Source: CAYWHE01 sp964458125
GTDB lineage: Bacteria > Bacteroidota > Bacteroidia > AKYH767-A > OLB10
NCBI GenBank assembly: GCA_964458125.1
Contig: CAYWHE010000125.1
Location: forward strand, 1-12,170
Length of the DNA stretch: 12,170 nt
Reading direction: 5' to 3'
The translations under genes and the position numbers were made by a program. Of the stretch, positions 1-6,679 are shown one piece after another (the first letter of the stretch is position 1; each line of letters starts with the position of its first letter). A model generated the notes under the pieces. It saw only the letters and a program-made list of their open reading frames with translations, had not been told where the DNA came from and did no database searches.

Positions 1-1615
1 CAATGAATGTAATGGAACCCGGCTGAGTAAGGAATCGCTTTTTTTCAGGATAAACGGAAAAAATAGTGCGGAACTGGCCAATAAGGATATCCTGCTATTA
101 AAGGCATGGTTCGATAAACTCGAAGAAAAATTATCGTTCAGGGATCAGCAGATTGCGCATGAAGTGATCAAGGAAATCAGGAAGCGGATCAGGTTTTTAC
201 TGGATGTGGGACTCGATTACCTGACGCTGAACCGGACTTCCAAAAGCCTTTCGGGGGGAGAATCACAACGCATCAGGCTGGCCACACAGATTGGTTCTCA
301 GCTGGTAGGGGTTTTATATATTCTCGATGAGCCGAGTATCGGACTTCATCAGCGGGATAATATCCGCCTGATTAACTCCCTGAAGGAATTACGTGATTCG
401 GGCAATTCCGTCATTGTGGTGGAACATGACCGGGAAACCATTCTGGCGGCTGATTATATCCTTGACCTCGGTCCGGGTGCGGGCATACATGGCGGAAAAA
501 TCACCGCTTCCGGTTCACCCCGTGAACTGATGATGCAGGATTCACTCACCACGAGGTACCTGAATGGCAGCCTGCAAATCAGGCCACCGGCCAGACGTAA
601 AGGCAACGGAAAATTTATTTCATTAAAAGGAGCCAGGGGAAATAACCTGAAAAATGTGGATGTTCAGTTTCCGCTGGGCAGGTTTATCTGCGTGACCGGT
701 GTATCAGGCAGCGGAAAATCCACCCTTATCAACGAAACCCTTTACCCCATCCTGAACCAGTATTTTTACCGGTCCACCACAAGGCCGCTCCCCTATGGTT
801 CGGTGAAGGGGCTGGAGCATGTGGATAAGGTAATTGAAATCGACCAGTCACCGATCGGCCGCACACCCCGGTCGAATCCCGCCACCTACACCGGTGTATT
901 CAGTGACATCCGGAACCTGTTTGCCCAGCTCACAGAATCCAAAATCAGGGGTTATCCCCCAGGCTGGTTTTCCTTTAATGTGAAAGGTGGCCGCTGTGAA
1001 ACATGCCAGGGAGCAGGTATGCGTGTCATTGAAATGAATTTTCTGCCTGACGTTTACGTGCATTGTGAAACGTGTAATGGTAAGCGTTATAACAGGGAAA
1101 TCCTGGATGTGCGTTACCGGGGAAAATCCATCAGCGATGTGCTGAACATGAGCATCGAACAGGCCGTTCAGTTTTTTGAAAACATTCCTTCCATCCTGCA
1201 CAAAATAAAGACGCTTGAAGAGGTGGGACTGGGCTATATCACGCTGGGACAACAGAGCACCACGCTGTCCGGCGGAGAAGCACAGCGCGTTAAACTGGCG
1301 GCCGAACTCTCCAAAAGGGATACCGGTAATACCTTCTACATACTGGATGAACCTACCACGGGCCTGCACTTCGAGGATGTCAGGATCCTGCTGGAAGTAT
1401 TGCACAGGCTCGCAGATAAAGGTAATACGGTGCTCGTTATCGAGCATAACATGGATGTTATACGCAGTGCGGACCATATTATCGACCTTGGACCGGAAGG
1501 AGGGGAACGCGGCGGAACCATCATTTGCGAAGGAACACCCAGGGAAATTGCCAGGAATGAAAGAAGCATCACTGCATCCTGCCTGAAAAAGGAAATGGAA
1601 ACAGCCCTGGTATAA
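1..1615 (+). CDS. uvrA: UvrA, excinuclease ABC subunit A (3' part; 5' end outside window)
   Basis: The frame is open from base 2 and ends at a TAA at 1613-1615, giving the last 537 residues of a protein usually about 940 long. UvrA is the damage-scanning ATPase of nucleotide excision repair; it dimerises and loads UvrB onto lesions. The visible part begins with the last cysteine of the first zinc module (codon at 8-10, followed by NGTRL). Next come the first ABC signature LSGGESQ (about 248-268) and Walker B ILDEPSIGLH (around 320-350). The second ATPase half has Walker A GVSGSGKST (698-724), a second zinc finger with CxxC pairs at 995-1006 and 1064-1075, signature LSGGEAQ (from 1265) and Walker B YILDEPTTGLH (from 1337), followed by the IEHN H-loop. 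Every expected motif is intact. The next gene starts 56 bases downstream on the same strand with no hairpin between them, so read-through is plausible. Confidence 0.97.
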   Translation, partial: NECNGTRLSKESLFFRINGKNSAELANKDILLLKAWFDKLEEKLSFRDQQIAHEVIKEIRKRIRFLLDVGLDYLTLNRTSKSLSGGESQRIRLATQIGSQLVGVLYILDEPSIGLHQRDNIRLINSLKELRDSGNSVIVVEHDRETILAADYILDLGPGAGIHGGKITASGSPRELMMQDSLTTRYLNGSLQIRPPARRKGNGKFISLKGARGNNLKNVDVQFPLGRFICVTGVSGSGKSTLINETLYPILNQYFYRSTTRPLPYGSVKGLEHVDKVIEIDQSPIGRTPRSNPATYTGVFSDIRNLFAQLTESKIRGYPPGWFSFNVKGGRCETCQGAGMRVIEMNFLPDVYVHCETCNGKRYNREILDVRYRGKSISDVLNMSIEQAVQFFENIPSILHKIKTLEEVGLGYITLGQQSTTLSGGEAQRVKLAAELSKRDTGNTFYILDEPTTGLHFEDVRILLEVLHRLADKGNTVLVIEHNMDVIRSADHIIDLGPEGGERGGTIICEGTPREIARNERSITASCLKKEMETALV

Positions 1616-1671
1616 CATTTTTCACATCCAAACGTATGAGTATTACCTAATTTTTTTTCTATCGTTTACAG

Positions 1672-2379
1672 ATGAATTCAGATGAAGCAAAAATCCGGAA
1701 AGCATTTTCGGATAAGGATTGGCAGGAAATTAAAACCGAGGACACCTGGCAAATATTCAAGATTATGGCGGAATTCGTGGAGGGTTTTGAAAAACTCAGC
1801 CGGATCGGTCCCTGCGTTTCTGTTTTCGGTTCGGCCCGCACCAAACCCGGAACCCGTTATTACGACCTGGCACAGGAAATCGCATTTAAACTGACCAAGG
1901 AAGGCTATGGAATTATTACCGGCGGCGGTCCGGGTATTATGGAGGCCGCCAATAAAGGTGCCCAACTGGCCGGGGGAAAATCAGTCGGGTTGAATATCGA
2001 ACTGCCTCATGAACAGTATTCAAATCCCTATATCGACACCGACAAGTTGATCTCCTTTGATTATTTCTTTGTACGAAAACTCATGTTTATCAAATATGCT
2101 CAGGGATTTGTGGTGCTGCCCGGTGGCTTTGGAACACTGGATGAATTGTTTGAAGCCATGACACTGATTCAAACCAGGAAGATCGGGAGATTTCCGATCG
2201 TACTGGCAGGTAAAAAGTACTGGTCGGGCGTTTACGAATGGATTAAAACCACCATGATCGAAGAAAGAAACATCAGTGAGGAAGACCTGAAGTTGTTTTT
2301 AATCGTTGATTCCGCCGATGAAGCCATTCAGCACATCAATAACTTCTACACCAAATACCTGCTTAAACCTAATTTCTAA
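1672..2379 (+). CDS. LOG family / TIGR00730 Rossmann-fold protein (putative nucleoside 5'-monophosphate phosphoribohydrolase)
   Basis: This 235-residue protein carries both hallmark motifs of the Lonely Guy (LOG) family: GGGPGIMEAANKGA at residues 84-97 and PGGFGTLDELFE at 150-161, plus the arginine-lysine pair at 135-136. Family members bind a nucleoside monophosphate in a Rossmann fold. Characterised relatives cleave the N-glycosidic bond of cytokinin riboside 5'-monophosphates or of AMP-like nucleotides. Older annotations call such proteins lysine decarboxylase, which is a misnomer. The substrate in this organism cannot be told from sequence. Residues 1-45 form a charged N-terminal extension before the core strand (about 46-54). 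No signal peptide is seen, so it is likely cytoplasmic. The ATG at 1672 has no Shine-Dalgarno sequence, only a T-rich upstream stretch. Its closeness to uvrA allows co-transcription, but no functional link is implied. Confidence 0.9.
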   Translation: MNSDEAKIRKAFSDKDWQEIKTEDTWQIFKIMAEFVEGFEKLSRIGPCVSVFGSARTKPGTRYYDLAQEIAFKLTKEGYGIITGGGPGIMEAANKGAQLAGGKSVGLNIELPHEQYSNPYIDTDKLISFDYFFVRKLMFIKYAQGFVVLPGGFGTLDELFEAMTLIQTRKIGRFPIVLAGKKYWSGVYEWIKTTMIEERNISEEDLKLFLIVDSADEAIQHINNFYTKYLLKPNF

Positions 2380-2489
2380 ATCGTTTCCGGGCTACCGGCC
2401 TTCACAATTATAAAGCAAACCAAATCACCTGCCTTACAGGTATCGGTACCAGCACCGTAGAAACGTTTTTCTCTGCTCAGGTTTGCCGG

Positions 2490-2583
2490 AAAATCAATGC
2501 CGACAATCGGTTTGTAAATTAATCATCAGAAAATCAATTAGTTGCGTTTTTAATAATAAAGATCATCCTCCAAAAAATCAATT
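2490..2583. repeat. Three copies of AAAATCAAT upstream of the peptidase gene
   Basis: AAAATCAAT occurs at 2490-2498, 2530-2538 and 2574-2582, with start-to-start spacings of 40 and 44 bases. The second and third copies are longer (AAAATCAATT), and each is preceded by ATCATC (2522-2527 and 2562-2567). They lie in the 270-base gap 2380-2649 before the peptidase lipoprotein gene. A regulator operator array is possible, but the stretch is AT-rich and chance repeats are plausible. A weak promoter-like pair (TTG at 2582-2584, TACCTTGG at 2601-2608) follows the third copy. Confidence 0.4.
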
Positions 2584-2649
2584 GTTATTAAATACATTTT
2601 TACCTTGGGCTTATTTCGCAACAAATTGGAAAACCAAATCCCTATTATC

Positions 2650-4284
2650 ATGAGAAAAAGCCCCTTGATTTACCTGTTACTGGCTATTCTGACAGGATTT
2701 ACATCCTGCAAAAAGGACAAAGATGACGACACAACCGAACCTTCCGTTATAACGGGCTGGGATGGTGATGATGATCCTGGCACCGTTCCCAGTGCAGTCA
2801 ATTTCGGAAACGGGCAAAATGTTCCTGCTGCCTACGACATTGTGCCCAAGTTTCCACCCATAGGCGACCAGGGTCAGTATGGAACCTGCGTGGCCTGGGC
2901 CTCGGGGTACAATATGAAATCAGCGCTCGAAGGCATGGATCGGGGATTGAATACGAACCAGCTTGCTTCATCTTCCAACCAGATCAGTCCGCGGGATCTC
3001 TTCACAGCCATACCGGATGCCAGCAAGGGACAGAACTGCAACGGTACGAATTTTACCGATGCCTTGGATTTACTGTTGAACCGTGGTGCGGCCACTCTTC
3101 AAACCGTTCCTTATAACAATATGAACGGATGTTCGAATGCCAATTTACAAAGCAGCTGGACACAGGAAGCCGCCAATCACCGCATTAAAAGTTACCGGAA
3201 AATAAGCCTGAATGTGGCCGCCATTAAGGAAAATATCGCCAATAACGTGCCGGTCGTTTGCGGAGCCAAACTTTCCGACGCCTTTATGACCTGGAACAAC
3301 GATAATGTGATGACGGCCAATACTACCTATAATCAGACCGGTATTCATGCTTACCATGCTTTGGTTATTGCCGGATATGACGACAGCAAAGGTCCCAACG
3401 GTGCCTTCCGGATCATTAATTCCTGGAGCCCGCAATGGGGGGACGCCGGGTATATCTGGGTGGATTATAACTTCTTTGTCAACGAGTTCTGCTTCGGTGG
3501 AAACGTATATATCGGCATTAATGATAAAGGTAACAATCCTCCGCCAAATACGGATTCCACCAGTGCAGGCAATGTAGACCTGGCCGCCTGGGCGTTTTCA
3601 GATATTTCCCTGGGGTACGATCCCAATGTTCAGTTGTACGGAAGGGAAATCGTTTATAATGTTTACAACATTGGTGACCAGGCCGCTTTAGCCAGCGATA
3701 ACTGGGATATCTATTACATCTATTACAATGCATTTGATGCCTATGATTACGGTGTCATGTTTTATGATGAATTCAATACAAGCGTTCCTGCCGGGACCTA
3801 CCAGTGGGTAAACGATCACTATGTCCTGAATTATGATATTCAGGGTGGCGATAATTTTGCCAATGCGGTATTTCAGCAGACTTCCCTGTACCAGGATTAT
3901 TATGTTCCGGATATTACGGGATTATATTACCTGGTCATGGTTGCAGACGGGCATGATGTTTATGCCGAGCCGGATGAGCAGAACAACGTGTTTTACACCA
4001 CCCCCCAGCTTCCGGTTTATTTTGTTAACGGTTATGCACCCCGCCATTCCTCTGCAGCAAGTCAGTCGGTTTCGCTCCATAACTATAATTTTAAAAACAA
4101 TCTGACGCCGGATCCTGTGACTTTAAAAAACAGTCCGTACCGCTCGGCTGTGACCAGGGAGAATCCAAACGCCTATACGGTTGATGAAATCAGGCAATTG
4201 ATCAGGAAACAAAGGAACACACCGTTTTGGAACCAAAAATTGCAGGAATGTAAAAACCGCATGAAATATGCGAAGCATAAATAA
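2650..4284 (+). CDS. Papain-like (C1 family) cysteine peptidase lipoprotein with CARDB-like domain
   Basis: This 544-residue secreted lipoprotein has a signal peptide at 1-19 ending FTSC, with lipidated Cys20. KKDKDDD follows directly, resembling the Bacteroidota signal for export to the cell surface. An acidic linker (about 28-50) leads to a papain-type catalytic domain (about 62-290). Its GDQGQYGTC motif places oxyanion Gln74 and nucleophile Cys80 six residues apart, as in papain Gln19/Cys25. The remaining triad members are His236 (YHALVIAGYD) and Asn257 (IINSWSPQWGDAGY). Papain's disulfide Cys22 is replaced by Tyr77. No inhibitor propeptide of I29 type is visible. Residues about 307-455 resemble a CARDB beta-sandwich ending in ADGHDVYAEPDEQNN and are very tyrosine-rich. 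A basic tail of about 85 residues follows, with no type IX sorting domain. I chose the ATG at 2650 because it begins the signal peptide directly; a TTG 45 bases upstream in frame would spoil it. Target proteins are unknown. Confidence 0.88.
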   Translation: MRKSPLIYLLLAILTGFTSCKKDKDDDTTEPSVITGWDGDDDPGTVPSAVNFGNGQNVPAAYDIVPKFPPIGDQGQYGTCVAWASGYNMKSALEGMDRGLNTNQLASSSNQISPRDLFTAIPDASKGQNCNGTNFTDALDLLLNRGAATLQTVPYNNMNGCSNANLQSSWTQEAANHRIKSYRKISLNVAAIKENIANNVPVVCGAKLSDAFMTWNNDNVMTANTTYNQTGIHAYHALVIAGYDDSKGPNGAFRIINSWSPQWGDAGYIWVDYNFFVNEFCFGGNVYIGINDKGNNPPPNTDSTSAGNVDLAAWAFSDISLGYDPNVQLYGREIVYNVYNIGDQAALASDNWDIYYIYYNAFDAYDYGVMFYDEFNTSVPAGTYQWVNDHYVLNYDIQGGDNFANAVFQQTSLYQDYYVPDITGLYYLVMVADGHDVYAEPDEQNNVFYTTPQLPVYFVNGYAPRHSSAASQSVSLHNYNFKNNLTPDPVTLKNSPYRSAVTRENPNAYTVDEIRQLIRKQRNTPFWNQKLQECKNRMKYAKHK

Positions 4285-4326
4285 GGAAAGTTATTCCGGT
4301 ACTAAATTTAACTGATCCCGTCTTGC

Positions 4327-4357
4327 GGGCAGGTTTTACGAAAGGAAAAATCTGCCC
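4327..4357 (+). terminator. Probable intrinsic terminator after the peptidase gene
   Basis: GGGCAGGTTTT (4327-4337) pairs with AAAAATCTGCCC (4347-4357 used) in an 11-pair stem including one G-U, with a 9-base loop. TTATTTAAT follows at once. It starts 42 bases after the peptidase stop codon. The T run is interrupted, so efficiency is uncertain. Confidence 0.5.
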
Positions 4358-4385
4358 TTATTTAATCGCCTGGGGTGAATACCCT

Positions 4386-4439
4386 GCTGCTTGCAGCGAA
4401 TGAAAAATTAACGTTGCCCCGCTGCCTGCAAAGGGGCAA
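4386..4439 (+). promoter_or_regulatory. Structured leader just before the repeat lipoprotein gene
   Basis: Two inverted repeats lie just upstream of the ATG at 4452. GCTGC TT GCAGC occupies 4386-4397. TTGCCCC (4414-4420) and GGGGCAA (4433-4439) enclose a 12-base loop. That loop carries GCTGCCTGCA (4421-4430), nearly repeating GCTGCTTGCA (4386-4395), so GCTGC at 4421-4425 could pair instead with GCAGC at 4393-4397. The second hairpin ends only 12 bases before the start codon. A role in translation control is inference only. Confidence 0.35.
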
Positions 4440-4451
4440 TTCACTCGAAAC

Positions 4452-5396
4452 ATGAACATCAAAATCTTCACCTGTGCTGTACTTTTGGTATTGGCCGGAA
4501 TCCAGTCCTGTTCATCCAACAAACCGGCCCGGCACCGCCCGGATCCGGTAGAAGCAGCTGCCGTCATTCGTGATCTGAATGCCGGAAAAAACATCTTCAT
4601 TCAGGATAAAACCATCAGCGGTAACCTGGATTTTACAACCCTGGAAAATAAGGTTACGGAAGGGAAGGGCCTGCAACGGGTGTATGTGACCGGGGCCATA
4701 ACCTTTATCAATTGCGTGTTTACGGGAAAAATTTCAGCCCATACCGGTGAGAACGAAAGCATTATCCTTTGTGATTTTGCGAAGAATGTTACTTTTTCAG
4801 AATGCCAGTTTAAAGATATTTTCACGTTTCGTGAAGCTGTTATTCACGGTAATTGTTCCTTTAATGGATCCTTCTTTATTGGCAGGGCCAATTTTGAAGG
4901 TGTACGTTTTTTGGGTGAAACTGGGTTTAACAAGTCCAATTTTGGCGAAGAACTGCGTTTTCAGAATGCCATATTCGGTTTTAAATCCAACTTTATGGAT
5001 GCTGTTTTTGGCAAAACTACCTATTTCCAGGCCTGCCGGTTTGGTGCCGATGCCCAGCTGAGCAATGCCCGATGGATGGGCTATGCTGATTTTTCCTTGT
5101 GTGTGTTTTCTGAAGGGGCCTTTTTTAATTATACCCGGTTTGACGACAGGGTTGTTTTCAACAACACCGTATTTCATGGCCGGGCTGAATTTATGAAAGC
5201 AGCATTTACGGGTGCGGGCGATTTCCGGAATTGCCGGTTTGACGGTCAAACCCGCATGAATGATTCGGAAGTGCAGCAAGCTATGAATTTCTCCGGTTCC
5301 GTTTTTTTGCTGGAGTTGCCGGATGTGTCACTTATCCATAAAACCGGGAAGGCCTCTGTCATCCTGGATCAGGTGAAATCCGGCCAGCTAAAATAA
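4452..5396 (+). CDS. Phe-rich pentapeptide-type repeat lipoprotein (11-residue period)
   Basis: This 314-residue protein has a lipoprotein signal peptide (residues 1-19, GIQSC, lipidated Cys20) but no clear acidic export signal after it. A short non-repeat region (21-80) precedes a long repeat domain in which a bulky hydrophobic residue, nearly always Phe, recurs alternately every 5 and 6 residues. One series runs 115, 126, 137 and so on to 280; the other runs 120, 131, 142 and so on to 285. That is sixteen unbroken 11-residue units, with a partial earlier pair (Phe85/Phe90) separated by an insertion. The pattern matches the general style of Pentapeptide_3-type repeats and predicts a solenoid beta-helix, probably a scaffold or binding surface rather than an enzyme. 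It ends in a 29-residue non-repeat tail. The ATG at 4452 starts the signal peptide. The terminator-like hairpin upstream suggests its own promoter. Biological role is unknown. Confidence 0.88.
   Translation: MNIKIFTCAVLLVLAGIQSCSSNKPARHRPDPVEAAAVIRDLNAGKNIFIQDKTISGNLDFTTLENKVTEGKGLQRVYVTGAITFINCVFTGKISAHTGENESIILCDFAKNVTFSECQFKDIFTFREAVIHGNCSFNGSFFIGRANFEGVRFLGETGFNKSNFGEELRFQNAIFGFKSNFMDAVFGKTTYFQACRFGADAQLSNARWMGYADFSLCVFSEGAFFNYTRFDDRVVFNNTVFHGRAEFMKAAFTGAGDFRNCRFDGQTRMNDSEVQQAMNFSGSVFLLELPDVSLIHKTGKASVILDQVKSGQLK
4794..5306 (+). repeat. Coding for sixteen consecutive 11-residue units
   Basis: This is the DNA for residues 115-285 of the repeat lipoprotein, a 33-base coding period with Phe (rarely Leu, Ile, Trp, Met or Val) at positions 1 and 6 of each unit. 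Exceptions at the key positions are Ile131, Leu203, Trp208, Met269 and Val274. Units are divergent in DNA sequence, so the periodicity is at protein level and looks anciently duplicated. Confidence 0.85.
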
Positions 5397-5541
5397 TAAG
5401 TGGATTCGAAACGTGTTTTGATACTGGCAAGTCCATTGCAGTTGAAGGATAATGTACGGTCACCACCGCTTGGTGAAAGTTTCCCTGCCCTGCTTGTTAT
5501 TTAAAAGCCGGATTTACAACGATTGCCAGCCATACATTCAG

Positions 5542-6300
5542 TTATTCATCACCGCTGATAAATCCTCCCAGGATACCGCCCAGGCCCCTGCTTTCTTCCC
5601 GTCCCCTGCCGAACCTGGACGCAGCCATGATCCGGTCGGCCAGGCGGGAAAACGGCACGCTTTGCAAATATACCAGTCCGGGGCCTCGCAGGTAGGCCAG
5701 AAATAATCCTTCCCCGCCAAACAGGGCATTTTTAAATCCTCCGACAAAACGGATATCATAATCCACCGTTGGCTGAAAGGCTACCAGACAACCAGTATCC
5801 ACCCTCAACAGCTCCCCGTCTTTTAGTTCCCTTTTCAGGATGGTGCCCCCGGCATGAACAAAAGCGTGGCCATCACCCCGGAGCTCCTGCAGGATAAATC
5901 CTTCCCCGCCGAACAAGCCTGCCCCGATACGTTTGGTGAAAGCGATTTGAATATCGATTCCCTCCGCCGCACAAAGGAAGCCGTCCTTCTGGACCATGAA
6001 CGAACCTCCGAAGGCGGCCGGGTTAATGTTTATGATCTTACCCGGGTAAGGTGCGGCAAATCCTACTTTTCGTTTACCCATTCCGTTATTAAGGAAGGAG
6101 GTGATGAAAAAACTTTCCCCGGTGAGCATACGTTTCAGTCCTTTAAAAATGCCTCCACCGGTGTTGGTTTGCATTTCTATGTCTTCCTCCATAAACAGCA
6201 TGGAACCCACCTCTGCACGAACAGCTTCCCTCGGATCGAGCTCTATTTCCACGACCTGGATGTCATCACCTTTTATTTCAAAATCTATTTCATGGGCCAT
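5542..6300 (-). CDS. AIM24 / TIGR00266 family protein of unknown function
   Basis: This 252-residue protein matches the widespread AIM24/TIGR00266 family, named for a yeast mitochondrial protein; the bacterial role is not established. Recognisable family features are the N-terminal EVGSMLFMEEDIEM (30-43), GGIFKGLKRMLTGESFF (about 49-65) and FAAPYPGKI (81-89). It also has two similar glycine-rich blocks: LFGGEGFILQELRGDG (129-144) and LFGGEGLFLAYLRGPG (193-208). The family fold is a beta-rich trimeric sandwich. No signal peptide or membrane segment is visible, so it is probably cytoplasmic. The C-terminus is glycine-rich (232-252). I chose the ATG at 6298-6300 because MAHEIDFEIKG begins the conserved region; an in-frame ATG 54 bases upstream would add a low-quality lysine-rich extension. 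It converges with the repeat lipoprotein gene across 145 bases that contain no convincing terminator. Confidence 0.9.
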   Translation of the reverse strand: MAHEIDFEIKGDDIQVVEIELDPREAVRAEVGSMLFMEEDIEMQTNTGGGIFKGLKRMLTGESFFITSFLNNGMGKRKVGFAAPYPGKIININPAAFGGSFMVQKDGFLCAAEGIDIQIAFTKRIGAGLFGGEGFILQELRGDGHAFVHAGGTILKRELKDGELLRVDTGCLVAFQPTVDYDIRFVGGFKNALFGGEGLFLAYLRGPGLVYLQSVPFSRLADRIMAASRFGRGREESRGLGGILGGFISGDE

Positions 6301-6333
6301 GTTGACAGTTTTTTTTAAGGTTTGTTTTTTCTG

Positions 6334-6365
6334 CAAAGAAAGAATTAAGCCCATAATATTCCAAG
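6334..6365 (-). promoter_or_regulatory. Candidate promoter for the AIM24-family gene
   Basis: On the - strand, CTTG (6365-6362) is followed after 20 bases by TTTCTTTG (6341-6334). This resembles the Bacteroidota -33 TTTG / -7 TAnnTTTG arrangement with one mismatch in each box. The leader to the ATG would be under 35 bases. Confidence 0.35.
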
Positions 6366-6447
6366 TTCACCCTTAAAGGAAAACGACAGTTTGAAAATAA
6401 TCGGTTTCCTTCACGGAAAGGACAAATAATGCCTGATCGTTCCGGTC

Positions 6448-6474
6448 CCTGTCAATACAGGTTAAGGTGACAGG
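6448..6474. repeat. Nested, mutually exclusive inverted repeats
   Basis: CCTGT (6448-6452) can pair with ACAGG (6457-6461) across a 4-base loop. Alternatively CCTGTCA (6448-6454) can pair with TGACAGG (6468-6474) across 13 bases. Both stems share the same left arm. No T tract follows on either strand, so it is not a standard terminator. It lies 206 bases before the methyltransferase start. Confidence 0.35.
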
Positions 6475-6652
6475 AATGTATACCCTGAATCTAAAGTCCG
6501 CCTGCTGGGAAATTTTAAATACGATAAAGACTATAGATTAAGAACTTCAGATGAGAAACGGACCGGAAACCCCGGCCATAAACTGGCCCTTGACCAGGCT
6601 TGTAAACAGCAGGCTAAAACAAGGAAATTTCGCTGATTTCAAAAAAAATCAA

Positions 6653-6660
6653 TATACTTG
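6653..6660 (+). promoter_or_regulatory. Weak -7-like element for the trmN6-like gene
   Basis: TATACTTG matches TAnnTTTG with one mismatch and lies 19 bases before the ATG at 6680. I find no clear -33 box at the expected distance, so this is tentative. Confidence 0.25.
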
Positions 6661-6679
6661 TGTCTAAATAGTAGGGTGT

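Larger units (their letters stand above)
6301..6679. other. 379-base gap between divergent AIM24-family and trmN6-like genes
   Basis: No credible coding frame is seen. The left end holds the candidate AIM24 promoter and the right end a -7-like element for the methyltransferase gene. In the middle is a pair of mutually exclusive inverted repeats (6448-6474, listed separately). The remainder shows nothing I recognise. Confidence 0.6.

Noticed and set aside
848..1618. 256-residue open frame on the - strand
   Set aside because: It lies wholly antisense to uvrA, whose motifs are intact. The product has no recognisable domain.
2500..2520. CCGA-CAA-TCGG hairpin followed by TTTGTAAATT
   Set aside because: Four-pair stem and a broken T run; too weak to call a terminator for the LOG-family gene.
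5460..5476. Hairpin TCACCA-CCGCT-TGGTGA between convergent genes
   Set aside because: Only six pairs and no T tract on either strand, so it is not a credible terminator.
5854..6318. 154-residue open frame on the + strand
   Set aside because: Antisense shadow of the AIM24-family gene, with no recognisable features.
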